DNA of 64,000 nt from Acidimicrobiaceae bacterium (lineage in GTDB: Bacteria > Actinomycetota > Acidimicrobiia > Acidimicrobiales > Bog-793), in the NCBI GenBank assembly GCA_025464005.1, contig JAODBO010000025.1, forward strand, positions 1 through 64,000, given 5' to 3'. Each line of letters starts with the position of its first letter. The first letter of the stretch is position 1. Under the pieces are notes generated by a model. That model was not told the DNA's origin. It saw only the letters and a program-made list of their open reading frames with translations, and did no database searches. Below, piece by piece: positions 7,999 through 15,730 of this stretch. The translations under genes and the position numbers were made by a program.

Positions 7999-8756
7999 GG
8001 GCCACTCCGGTCGTCGACATAGACCTCGTAGTCGCGCCAGAACCGACGCAGCAACGGCGCCGGAAGCACCGGTGCGTCCTCCGGAGCCGAACCGAGGGGA
8101 CGTATCTGGGACTCGAATGCCGAGGTCGCCCACCTCTTGCGCGCGACCTGGTGGCGCGTCAGGTCGAGCCTGCGGCAGCGGGCCCACGGCACGTCCGCGC
8201 CCTCTGGATCGGCCCAATGCCACGCCCAGACCAGGAAAGCGAGGAGGCTCGCCCCGACCTCGTCGCTTACCTTGACGGCTGCTGAGCCGCACGCGTCGTG
8301 ATCGGCGTGACCGTCGCGAAGCCATGGTGCAACGCACAGGTCGCCGGGTCCGAGACATGCGGCGAGCACGCAGCTCAGGTACGGAAGATGCTCGGCAACC
8401 TTGCCGTCCGGTATGCAGAGGCGCGTGACCTGCGGTGACTCCCATCCGAGCCGACGCAGGGCGATTCGAGATTCGGATGCCCGGACGGAGCGGAGATCCA
8501 TCGTCTCGGTCACGGCCGAGTACGGGTGCGACGCCTCGCCGTCGGTCACGGCGATGACCTCGACAATCGAGCCGAGGTCGAGCACCCGCTCGATCAGTCC
8601 CCCAGCGCCGAGCACCTCGTCGTCCGGGTGGGCCGCCACGACCACCACGCGGCGAGGACGACCCAGCTCGAGAGGTCCGAGCGCCTCGATCCGGCCCGAC
8701 GAGCTCCACGTCGACTCCGGCGTCCCGAGGTGGGACGCGTCCACGGTCAGCTCCAC
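7995..8756 (-). CDS. PIG-L family N-acetylglucosaminyl-type deacetylase
   Basis: A 253-residue LmbE/PIG-L zinc hydrolase. It contains VVVVAAHPDDEVLGAGGLI with the AHPDDE metal and catalytic motif, VTDGEASHP, and WLRDGHADHDACG, which supplies the remaining metal ligand histidine. Members remove N-acetyl groups from GlcNAc-like sugars (MshB, PIG-L) or from teicoplanin-type substrates. The C-terminal 80 residues are variable. It overlaps the methyltransferase by four bases and the acyl-CoA dehydrogenase stop by ten. MshB itself is usually longer and not in this neighbourhood, so mycothiol synthesis is not the best reading. Confidence 0.88.
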   Translation of the reverse strand: MELTVDASHLGTPESTWSSSGRIEALGPLELGRPRRVVVVAAHPDDEVLGAGGLIERVLDLGSIVEVIAVTDGEASHPYSAVTETMDLRSVRASESRIALRRLGWESPQVTRLCIPDGKVAEHLPYLSCVLAACLGPGDLCVAPWLRDGHADHDACGSAAVKVSDEVGASLLAFLVWAWHWADPEGADVPWARCRRLDLTRHQVARKRWATSAFESQIRPLGSAPEDAPVLPAPLLRRFWRDYEVYVDDRSGP

Positions 8757-9733
8757 GACCAGCCTCCGAGGACCAGACGGCCGAGCTCGGCGGCATCGGC
8801 GCCCCCGTGGTGCTGGGCGAGGTAGACGAAGAGGTCGGCGGCGCGACGCCCCTGTGCGCGGTCATGGCATAAAGGACGCGCCCCCGCTGCGGCCGATGTG
8901 CGAGCCAGCACCTCGAGGCAGCCATCGTGGACCATCTGACGCGCCGCGAGCGCGTTGCCGCGGGCGAGCCCGCGCTTGTCCGCCGGGTCGGCGTCTATGG
9001 TGCCCGCGGCGTTGTGCAGCACGTCGCGCATCGCAGCGACCAGGGTGACCGCACGGCCGAGATCGGCAAGGGCGTGTTCGCCCGGGTCCGGACCGAGCCC
9101 GCGGACGACGCCGTCGACGAGACCGATCGCCCCGCCGTACCAGCATGACGCGACACCCGCTGCTCCGTACCAGAATCCAGGACGTTCGGTGTAGAAACCG
9201 GGGCCGCCGACGGCGCAAGCATCGGGGATGAACGCGCGCTCGAATGTCACGGTGTCACTGGCCGAACCGGCCATACCGACGGCCTGCCACGTGTCCGGGT
9301 CCCTCGTCACAGCGGGCTCGTCGGTAGCTACGTCGAACAGCCGGTAGCCGTCGGGAGCGTCCGCAGTGACGAGCGCCCGATCGACCATTCCAGCACCCGA
9401 GCAGAACGTCTTTCGGCCGACGAGCTCCCAGCCACCAGGCACCGGCTTGACCGTCGTCCCGCCGTCAGCCGTGCGCGCCGCCCACACGCCGTATGCGGCC
9501 CCGCGACGAGGCGCGTCGTTCCGGGCCTCAGCGAGGATGGCCAGGGCATCCGCGTGCCCCTCGGCGAGTCTGGCCACGGACAGGTCCTGAGCGGCGCACG
9601 CGGCGAACCTCACGAAGCGCTTCCAGGTCTCACCCGAAGCAGGGAACGGCAGCTCGCGGTCGTTCTCCACGAACTCCCGGAACGCCGCTCGGACGCGAGC
9701 GACGTCTTCAACCGGAGACGGCCGCGGGACCAT
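8747..9733 (-). CDS. acyl-CoA dehydrogenase-like flavoprotein
   Basis: About 328 residues, shorter than the usual 380 of the acyl-CoA dehydrogenase family, and missing part of the usual N-terminal helical domain. Recognisable segments are AAYGVWAARTADGGTTVKPV, WELVGRKTFCSGAGMVDRAL (middle beta domain), DTWQAVGMAGSASDTVTF, and the C-terminal helices ending ARPLCHDRAQGRRAADLFVYLAQHHG. The common catalytic glutamate is not obvious, so it may act as a flavin-dependent monooxygenase or oxidase rather than on acyl-CoA. ATG 9733 has GGGG five bases upstream; GTG 9751, one base past the stop of the preceding gene, is an alternative. It belongs to the deacetylase, methyltransferase and glycosyltransferase operon. 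Confidence 0.82.
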   Translation of the reverse strand: MVPRPSPVEDVARVRAAFREFVENDRELPFPASGETWKRFVRFAACAAQDLSVARLAEGHADALAILAEARNDAPRRGAAYGVWAARTADGGTTVKPVPGGWELVGRKTFCSGAGMVDRALVTADAPDGYRLFDVATDEPAVTRDPDTWQAVGMAGSASDTVTFERAFIPDACAVGGPGFYTERPGFWYGAAGVASCWYGGAIGLVDGVVRGLGPDPGEHALADLGRAVTLVAAMRDVLHNAAGTIDADPADKRGLARGNALAARQMVHDGCLEVLARTSAAAGARPLCHDRAQGRRAADLFVYLAQHHGGADAAELGRLVLGGWSWS

Positions 9734-9752
9734 CCTCGCCCCAAGCGTCACG

Positions 9753-10526
9753 TCAACGTGTCGACTGGACGGTCGTCGAAAGACCCTCGTTCGCGGACTG
9801 CGCCAGCTGGATAGCGAGGCTCGCGTCCTTCGCGCCGAGTGCAAGCGACCACCAGGTGGGTCCGGCTCCGGAGAGGACCGCCTCGAGACGGTTCTTGAGC
9901 CCGGGAGCGAGCATCGGGCTCTCGCCGAGAAGCTCGCACAGCTGCTCGTCGGACAATCCGCCTGCGCGCCCGACGGCGAAGCACTCGGCGAGGGCGACGA
10001 TCCCGACTAGCAGCAGAAGGTTGGTGGTCAGCTTCGCCGTGCTCGCGAGCGGAGCCGCGGGATAGCGATGGGTCACCGTCGACACGGCGGACAGCACGGA
10101 CCCCAGCTGCTCCACAGCCGCGTCGGGTCCGCCCACGAGGCAGACCGCGCTTCCAGCGCGCACCGCCTCAGGACTGCCGACGATCGACATCGCGACGAAC
10201 GAGCCGAAGTGGTCCGCGAGCTCGGCGCTCAGCGCTGCCGAGATCGTCGAGGCATCGGCGTAGAGCCCTAGGCCCGCGCAAGAGCACAAGCCCTTCGGAC
10301 CGAACGCGACCTCGCGCACGGCCTCGCCGGTCGACAGGCTCGTCACGACGACGTCGGCGCCGTCCGCGGCTTCGGCGATCTCATGGGCCTCGTGCGCCCC
10401 AAGGGCGACAACCGCGCCGCACTTGCCCGGAGTCCGATTCCACACGGCGACCGCATGGCCCTGCTCGAGAAGGCGGACCGCGATCGCTTGACCCATCCGT
10501 CCCATGCCGAGCACCGATATGCGCAT
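9753..10526 (-). CDS. beta-hydroxyacid dehydrogenase-like NAD(P)-binding oxidoreductase
   Basis: A 257-residue enzyme of the 3-hydroxyisobutyrate/6-phosphogluconate dehydrogenase type. It has MRISVLGMGRMGQAIAVRL (Rossmann GxGxxG), AVWNRTPGKC, DASTISAALSAEL, and LASTAKLTTNLLLL, which supplies the family's catalytic lysine and asparagine. It is the first gene of the 6.6-10.5 kb minus-strand operon; its stop lies just upstream of the acyl-CoA dehydrogenase start. The same family is represented again at 13.7 kb. The substrate is unknown, and some members act as imine reductases, which would suit an amino-sugar pathway, but this is inference only. Confidence 0.85.
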   Translation of the reverse strand: MRISVLGMGRMGQAIAVRLLEQGHAVAVWNRTPGKCGAVVALGAHEAHEIAEAADGADVVVTSLSTGEAVREVAFGPKGLCSCAGLGLYADASTISAALSAELADHFGSFVAMSIVGSPEAVRAGSAVCLVGGPDAAVEQLGSVLSAVSTVTHRYPAAPLASTAKLTTNLLLLVGIVALAECFAVGRAGGLSDEQLCELLGESPMLAPGLKNRLEAVLSGAGPTWWSLALGAKDASLAIQLAQSANEGLSTTVQSTR

Positions 10527-10739
10527 GTGCGCGGCGTACCCGCGGGATATTCCGTCCGAAACCACGGCTCCTGAAGTCCTGCCGCGAGGGTGCCATCGCC
10601 GAGCGCCACCCGGGGTGACGAGCGTGGATCGGCGCTGGATTATGCGCCTGCACGAAAGGGTAAGTGAGTCGTCGACTGCGCCTCGCCTGCGGCGGGAGAT
10701 CTTCTCCGCGTCGACGCTGGACGACAGGAAGGAGTGCCC

Positions 10740-11156
10740 ATGATCGGAGCACGCAACAGAAAAGGAAAGCAAGGACACGCCATGAGCGGGCTTTCAGAGG
10801 ACCTGCGCGAGGCGGTGGAGAAGGCGCGCACGGAGGTCGGAGAAGTAGTCGAGACGTTGGGGCAGAAAGCGGAGGCCAGCGCCCGCGCCCATCGAGTGGA
10901 GAATTCCAGAGAACGACTGCGAGGCTCGAAGAAGCGGGCGACCGCGAAGCTTGAGGAGCTGGGACAGCGCGCCGGCGCCCTGCCCGGTCAGGCCCGGCCG
11001 GTCGTGACCTCGAGCACGAAGCATGCGAGGTCGATCACGACGAAATCGGCTGCTTCCGCACGCCGGCGTCCCGTGCCCGTGCTCATCGCCGCGGCAGCGA
11101 CACTCGGCCTCGTCCTATTCCGCCGCTTCGGCTTTGCCGGGCATCGAGTCCGGTGA
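10740..11156 (+). CDS. DUF3618-like small membrane-anchored coiled-coil protein
   Basis: A 138-residue protein. The middle is helical and charged (LSEDLREAVEKARTEVGEVV, ETLGQKAEASARA, KKRATAKLEELGQRAG) and would form an amphipathic or coiled helix. One membrane segment, VPVLIAAAATLGLVLF, and a short basic tail close it. This layout matches DUF3618 proteins of actinobacteria, whose function is not established. ATG 10740 is preferred because AAGGAG (10729-10734) sits five bases upstream. An internal ATG at 10782 begins MSGLSEDL but lacks a good ribosome-binding site. Confidence 0.65.
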   Translation: MIGARNRKGKQGHAMSGLSEDLREAVEKARTEVGEVVETLGQKAEASARAHRVENSRERLRGSKKRATAKLEELGQRAGALPGQARPVVTSSTKHARSITTKSAASARRRPVPVLIAAAATLGLVLFRRFGFAGHRVR

Positions 11157-11234
11157 TCGGGCGCGGATTCCTCGGGTGCTGCCCGGTCCCCGTTCGCCTA
11201 TGAGCAGGAAGAACGGTTCCCCGCGAACAGGGGG

Positions 11235-11262
11235 TTGTGCGCTCGTCCGCGCGGGCTAAAAT
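11235..11262 (+). promoter_or_regulatory. candidate sigma-70-like promoter for the STAS gene
   Basis: TTGTGC at 11235-11240 and TAAAAT at 11257-11262 are separated by 16 bases and lie about 60 bases before the STAS start at 11323. TAAAAT stands out in GC-rich surroundings. This is pattern matching by eye only. Confidence 0.35.
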
Positions 11263-11322
11263 CGAACCCGTCGGCTTGGACAGTCAGGCCAGTCATAGTC
11301 CGCGTCAGTGGAGTCTTGGGAC

Positions 11323-11700
11323 ATGACCGAGTTCAGGGTGACCTTCGTCGACGAGGGTGGCCACAAGTCTGCCAACGGTGTCAATGGCGACAATGGTGAG
11401 CCCGAAGACAATGGTGAGCCCGAAGCAGCGGTCATGGCGGTATTCGGCGAAGTGGACCTCCTGACCTCACCTGAACTGCGGCGGAGTCTCTTCGAGGTCC
11501 TCGACGGCGGCCGGACCAACGTAGTGGTCGACCTGGCCGGGGTGGAGTTCATCGACGCGACGGGGATCGGAGTGCTCGTGGGCGCAGCAAACCGCGCGCG
11601 CAGCCTCAGCGGGAGCCTGCGACTGCGCGCGCCGAGCCGCGCCGTCAACCGGGTGCTGGACGCGGTCCACCTGAACGGGACGCTCGCGATCGAGAGCTAG
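11323..11700 (+). CDS. STAS-domain anti-sigma factor antagonist
   Basis: A 125-residue STAS protein with the family core VMAVFGEVDLLTSPELRRSL, VVVDLAGVEFIDATGIGVLV and the C-terminal helix RAVNRVLDAVHL. The serine usually phosphorylated by the cognate kinase (DSSG or DxTG) is represented by the threonine in DATGIG. Such proteins release sigma factors from anti-sigma kinases. The SpoIIE phosphatase at 1.1 kb could act on it, but no anti-sigma kinase lies nearby. The linker between strands 1 and 2 carries a tandem repeat (DNGEPEDNGEPEAA) not found in the family. ATG 11323 is used; an in-frame ATG at 11308 is possible. Confidence 0.85.
   Translation: MTEFRVTFVDEGGHKSANGVNGDNGEPEDNGEPEAAVMAVFGEVDLLTSPELRRSLFEVLDGGRTNVVVDLAGVEFIDATGIGVLVGAANRARSLSGSLRLRAPSRAVNRVLDAVHLNGTLAIES
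11389..11424 (+). repeat. 18-base tandem repeat inside the STAS gene
   Basis: GACAATGGTGAGCCCGAA occurs twice in perfect tandem (11389-11406 and 11407-11424). Each copy encodes DNGEPE. It lies in a loop insertion and keeps the frame, so copy number could change without breaking the protein. Confidence 0.9.
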
Positions 11701-11708
11701 GGCACCGG

Positions 11709-12449
11709 TCAGTCTGCGGGGCCTGGTCCGTCCTGTCCGTCGAGTCCGCTTCGCGCGATAGCGCGGGCGACGATGTCGTCCGCGATCTCGCGAAGCTTTC
11801 GGTTCTCCCGTTGAGAAGCACGCACGAGGACCTGGAAAGCCTCCTCGGGTTTGCGCCCTCCATGGACCATCAGGATCCCGATGGCGTGATCGATCGTCGC
11901 TCGTGTTTGCATTGCTTGGTGCAGGTTCTCGCCGAGCTGGCGAGCATCCCAGTACACCTGGGCATTCGCGAGGACGATGGCAGCATGGCGAGCGAACGTC
12001 TCGGCTCGCTCCAGACTCCTGTCATCGAACGCCGACTCGGTACGCGAGTAGAGGTTGAGCGCCCCGAGACCCTCACCTCGCGCCACGATGGGCACGGACA
12101 ACGTGGAGCGGATGCCATGCGCGGAGGCGTGCTTGACGAAGTCGGGCCAGCGCTCTTCGTCATCGGTTGAGTCGATGCGATAGACCCGCTGGTTGCGAAA
12201 GGCGTCGAGACACGGACCCTGGCCGCTTTCGTACTGGGCCGTGTCGATGTCCGGCGCTTCTGGGTCTGTGAACACTCCCGTGCGCGCCCTGCCCTCGACC
12301 AGCATCGTGATACCTGCCATGTCCGCGGGCGCGACACTGCACGCGATCTCGGTGACCCGCAGCAGGGTGTCGCCGAGGGTTCCTTCGTCTACAAAGAACT
12401 GCGAGAGCGCGGCCAAGCCTTCGCCAGCCGCGTCTTCTATACCGGCCAC
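11709..12449 (-). CDS. GAF-ANTAR domain transcription antitermination regulator
   Basis: A 246-residue protein. Residues 1-155 form a GAF sensor domain (SVAPADMAGITMLVEG, SGQGPCLDAFRN, RSTLSVPIVARGEGLGALNL). The C-terminus is an ANTAR RNA-binding domain (ATIDHAIGILMVHGGRKPEEAFQVLV, RKLREIADDIVARA). ANTAR proteins bind dual hexaloop hairpins in transcripts and suppress termination. This single-gene GAF-ANTAR form is frequent in actinobacteria, often many copies per genome. It converges on the STAS gene with nine bases between stops. Confidence 0.9.
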   Translation of the reverse strand: MAGIEDAAGEGLAALSQFFVDEGTLGDTLLRVTEIACSVAPADMAGITMLVEGRARTGVFTDPEAPDIDTAQYESGQGPCLDAFRNQRVYRIDSTDDEERWPDFVKHASAHGIRSTLSVPIVARGEGLGALNLYSRTESAFDDRSLERAETFARHAAIVLANAQVYWDARQLGENLHQAMQTRATIDHAIGILMVHGGRKPEEAFQVLVRASQRENRKLREIADDIVARAIARSGLDGQDGPGPAD

Positions 12450-12618
12450 GAAGCCGCTCCTGCCTCATCGAGCGAGCCAGTCGCGTCCCACAGGGGTCGA
12501 AGGAGGTAGGGCCGAGCTCAGGAAGCTCTCAGTTTACCCTAGTCCGGGAGGTACGAACGGCCGCGAGCTGGGCGGAGCGCACCGGCCGTCCGTGCCCATT
12601 CGGCCTGCCAGCTGGTAG

Positions 12619-12780
12619 GGCAATCCCGACGACATCGTGGGTGCAGCCTCGCCAGGCGAATTCGACGGGCTCGCACTGCCTAGCGGTATCGCCAACCCGA
12701 ACAAGCTCCGGATGGTGCCGGAGGCGGTGGACTTCGTCCGCACCTTCGCCACGGCTTCGATTCCTTCTCGGCGACATCCG
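12619..12780 (+). pseudogene. DJ-1/PfpI-family protease-like gene fragment
   Basis: In the plus frame beginning at 12619 the translation FDGLALPSGIANPNKLRMVP followed by EAVDFVRTF matches the middle strand and helix of DJ-1/PfpI proteins (usual form 'FDaLvLPGGvANPDqLRmdPdAVaFVRaF'). The following nucleophile elbow (AICHGP) is missing. After 'ATASIPS' the sequence is unrelated. A stop lies just upstream and no start or N-terminal domain is visible. It is a fragment of about 45 residues. Confidence 0.6.
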
Positions 12781-12790
12781 CACGATGCCC

Positions 12791-13040
12791 GAGGCAGTTG
12801 AAGTCCCCGTGGGAAACGCGCGGCAGGTGCGCCTGACCGCCCGCATCAGTGCCCATGTCGGCACCGCCATACCCGGTAACTGCTGGGTTGGCTGTGAGAC
12901 GAGAGCCGGCGAAGGTCCGCTCGCGGTTCTTGCAGAACCCGCAGGAGACGTTGAACGTCAACGTAGTCACCTATCCGCAGGCAACGAACCGAAGCGACCT
13001 CGATCACCTCGCCGAGGTTCTCGTGACTGAGGATCCAGCC
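12791..13040 (-). pseudogene. zinc-dependent alcohol/formaldehyde dehydrogenase fragment
   Basis: On the minus strand, WILSHENLGEVIEV (about 13040-12960) followed after a frameshift near 12960 by TFNVSCGFCKN, RERTFAGSRLTANP and GGQAHLPRVSHGDFNCL matches the N-terminal catalytic domain of glutathione-independent formaldehyde dehydrogenase-type medium-chain alcohol dehydrogenases. The GHE zinc motif is altered to SHE, and of the structural zinc cysteines only two of four remain. The sequence ends about 11 bases from the PfpI fragment, so one deletion may have joined the two. Confidence 0.6.
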
Positions 13041-13197
13041 CCCTCCTCCGCGCCGACCCACCCTTCGTTGCAGGTGCAAGTCCGAGCCGGCCGATGTTGA
13101 TCGTAGTGATCCGGGACCAGGGCCTCGGTAGGATCAAGGTGCACTGCGCGAAAAGGCGGTAGAGAACGGCATTTCACTCGAACAAAGGAAGGAACCC

Positions 13198-13716
13198 ATG
13201 GTCGAGGAACTCCAAGATACCCGTCGACAGGAGCCGGCGTTCGACCTGGGCGAGCGCGAGATGCTCGAGGGGTGGCTCGAGTATCACCGCACGACTCTCC
13301 TGCTCAAGTGCGAAGGGCTCGACGACGCCGGACGAAAGGCTCGACCCGTGACGACCTCGAAGCTGTCGCTGCACGGCTTGGTGCGCCACATGGCCGAAGT
13401 CGAGCAGCTCTGGTTTGGTCGGGTGCTGCTCGGCGACACAGCGACGAAGCCATTCTGGAGCGATCCGGCCATCGAGGACAGCGAGCTCGCCCCGCTCGAA
13501 GGCGCGGGATGGGAGGCGGATCTCGCGACGTGGCAGGGTGCATGCGAGACCAGTCGCGACGTGGCCGCGTCTCGAGATCTGAACGACACAGGAGACCGAC
13601 GGGGCAAGCCGTGCTCGCTGCGGTGGATCTATCTCCACATGATCGAGGAGTATGCGCGCCACAACGGCCACGGCGACCTCATCCGGGAGCTCGTGGACGG
13701 GAGCGTCGGCTGCTGA
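13198..13716 (+). CDS. DinB/DUF664 family protein
   Basis: A 172-residue four-helix-bundle protein of the DinB/DUF664 (mini-DinB) group. The conserved metal-ligand positions are visible: LHGLVRHMAEVEQLWF supplies the first histidine, and WIYLHMIEEYARHNGHGDLI the second and third. Members include thiol-dependent maleylpyruvate isomerase-like and mycothiol/bacillithiol transferases, but most are uncharacterised. ATG 13198 is preceded by AAGGAAGG, a strong ribosome-binding site. It converges on the dehydrogenase gene at 13743. Confidence 0.88.
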   Translation: MVEELQDTRRQEPAFDLGEREMLEGWLEYHRTTLLLKCEGLDDAGRKARPVTTSKLSLHGLVRHMAEVEQLWFGRVLLGDTATKPFWSDPAIEDSELAPLEGAGWEADLATWQGACETSRDVAASRDLNDTGDRRGKPCSLRWIYLHMIEEYARHNGHGDLIRELVDGSVGC

Positions 13717-13742
13717 AGACTCGACCTGTGTGGTCCGAGCCA

Positions 13743-14609
13743 TTAGCCGTCGCGCTTGCTCCTGATGTAGTCGAGTGCCGCGAGATCGTCGTCGCCGTGG
13801 CCGGCTGCTTCCGTGAGCTCGAGGCGTTCGCGCGCGACTTGGAGCAGCGGGCTCAATGGGGCCGATGCCGCCGCCAGCTCGACGTCCTTCAATGCGAGCT
13901 GTACGGCGAATCCCGGTTCGTAGGAGCCCTCGTCCATCGCGCGCATCTTCTGCAGCGCGTACGGCATGGCGAGGGGTCCGGCCTCGAGCGCGCGTGCGAA
14001 GGTGCCGTGGTCGATGCCGAGGGCGTCACAAAGCGCGAGGACGTCGCTCAGCGCGACCGTCGTCGCGACCAGCCAAGCGTTGATCGCCAGCTTCAGAGCG
14101 CTTCCCTCACCGCCGGTGCCTACGTGCAGCACCGACGACCCGAGAGCGTCGAGCACGGGCCGCGCCATCGCCAGTGCGTCCTCGGATCCAGCGACGAGCC
14201 AGACGAGCTTTCCTTGCCGCGCCGGCGCCGTGCTCCCCGAGACGGGCGCGTCGAGGTACGCGACGCCATGAGCCTTGGCCAGGTCCGCGAGCGAACGAGC
14301 ACTCTGCGGGCCGACGGTGCTGGCCTGGACCCAGACGGCGCCCTCGTCCATGTGGTCCAAGGCGCCCCGCATGACTTCCGCGACTGCGTCGCCGTCACGA
14401 AGCACCGTGATTACGACGGATGCGCCACGGACCGCCTCGCCCACCGTGTCGACCGCGGTCACACCGGTCGCGTGCTCCGCCACCCGACGAGCCCGCTCGC
14501 GCGTGCGGTTCCACAGACGAACATCGTGTTCGGTGTCGCCGAGGCGCTCAGCCATCGCCGCGCCGAGGGCTCCGGCGCCGAGAACGGCTGTAGGTAGGTG
14601 TCGAGACAT
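13743..14609 (-). CDS. NAD(P)-dependent beta-hydroxyacid dehydrogenase family oxidoreductase
   Basis: A 288-residue member of the 3-hydroxyisobutyrate dehydrogenase family. It has AVLGAGALGAAMAERL (dinucleotide binding), VRLWNRTRERA, YLDAPVSGSTAPARQGKL (substrate loop) and GEGSALKLAINAWL (catalytic lysine and nearby asparagine). The family reduces or oxidises small beta-hydroxyacids such as tartronate semialdehyde or 3-hydroxyisobutyrate; the true substrate is not evident. It follows the bicupin gene on the same strand with about 30 bases between and may be co-transcribed with it, which would suit a ring-cleavage or hydroxyacid pathway. Confidence 0.87.
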   Translation of the reverse strand: MSRHLPTAVLGAGALGAAMAERLGDTEHDVRLWNRTRERARRVAEHATGVTAVDTVGEAVRGASVVITVLRDGDAVAEVMRGALDHMDEGAVWVQASTVGPQSARSLADLAKAHGVAYLDAPVSGSTAPARQGKLVWLVAGSEDALAMARPVLDALGSSVLHVGTGGEGSALKLAINAWLVATTVALSDVLALCDALGIDHGTFARALEAGPLAMPYALQKMRAMDEGSYEPGFAVQLALKDVELAAASAPLSPLLQVARERLELTEAAGHGDDDLAALDYIRSKRDG

Positions 14610-14640
14610 CGGCGTACTCCTTTACAAGTGAGGGTTACCG

Positions 14641-15669
14641 TCAGCTGCGGCGGGAGAAACGGATGTCGAGACTGCGCAGGTACGTCTGAATCCCGGCGTC
14701 CTGGACCGGAAGGAGATGTGCCGGCGCTCCTGACTCGTTGACATGCGCGTGCCACATCCCGGGGGGCGTGACGAACGCAACACCTGCCTGCCAATCCACC
14801 CGGACCGGGTCGATAATCTCGCCGTCATCGTCGATCCGGCTGCCGAGCAGGGTGAAGCAGCCCGGACCGCACTCGAGGATGAGGTCCAGCGCGACGGACT
14901 GGTGGCGATGCGGACGTTGGACCTGCCCGGCGGGTAGGAGACCGTACATCGCCCAAAGCACGTGCGTGATGGTCAGCGTTTGCTCTTGTTCCGCACCTGC
15001 CAGAAGGACACTCACCCGGCTCTTGTCGTTCGCGCGTGGCGCGGCCGCGATCACCTCCAGCTCGGCGACCATCTTCGCCCTCGGGAACTTCGTTGGCCCG
15101 AACCTGGGCTCGGTCGCCCGCGCGCCGAGATAGCGGAGCATCGGCTCGTCGTGCACCCAGTAGAGCGCGCTGTCGACATCCGCGTAGTGCGTCGTCCTGC
15201 TGGTGGCCGGAAGCGTCAGGACGTCGCCCGCCTCCCACTGCACGAGGCGACCGTCGACTGCCGAGAAGCCACGACCCTCGATCACGTAGACGAGCTGCGA
15301 CGTCGCGTTCGGGCTGGTGGCAATGCGTTCATCGGTTCGAATTCTGACGAAGCTCGCGAGCAGACCGGGGCTCGTCGCCGCACCCGAGGAGATACCGAGA
15401 GCCGACGACAGGTCCAGTGGCACGACCCGTGTGGGCCCGTCGGCGTACAGCGACCGGTTGAACGTCGCGATCGGAATGGCGCTCGTGTGGCCCGAGCCGA
15501 TCGGGTCGGCAGCCGCGGAGTACTCGAAGTACCGGGCGCCTCCCGTCCAGTCCTCGAAACGACCCGACAGATCTTGCTCGGCGCCCTCGTCGATGGGCGT
15601 CGCGACCACTTGGACCGGTGCGTCCCCCTCATCGAGTGTGTCGCTGCGCTGCCCGGCAGAGATCGACAT
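14641..15669 (-). CDS. bicupin protein, gentisate 1,2-dioxygenase-like
   Basis: A 342-residue protein with two cupin domains. The first (about residues 95-175: SQLVYVIEGRGFSAVDGRLVQWEAGDVLTLPA) lacks the HxH metal ligands. The second (about 225-330) keeps PHRHQSVALDLILE and WHAHVNES, which can bind Fe(II). This asymmetric layout resembles gentisate dioxygenase and related ring-cleaving enzymes, but those usually place the iron in the first cupin. The reaction is therefore uncertain. It sits just upstream of a beta-hydroxyacid dehydrogenase gene and downstream of an exporter gene, all on the minus strand. Confidence 0.72.
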   Translation of the reverse strand: MSISAGQRSDTLDEGDAPVQVVATPIDEGAEQDLSGRFEDWTGGARYFEYSAAADPIGSGHTSAIPIATFNRSLYADGPTRVVPLDLSSALGISSGAATSPGLLASFVRIRTDERIATSPNATSQLVYVIEGRGFSAVDGRLVQWEAGDVLTLPATSRTTHYADVDSALYWVHDEPMLRYLGARATEPRFGPTKFPRAKMVAELEVIAAAPRANDKSRVSVLLAGAEQEQTLTITHVLWAMYGLLPAGQVQRPHRHQSVALDLILECGPGCFTLLGSRIDDDGEIIDPVRVDWQAGVAFVTPPGMWHAHVNESGAPAHLLPVQDAGIQTYLRSLDIRFSRRS

Positions 15670-15730
15670 AGGGATCTCCCTTTCCTCAAGGCGGTGTTAG
15701 AGTTACCGATTGAATGTATCTCTCTCGCAT

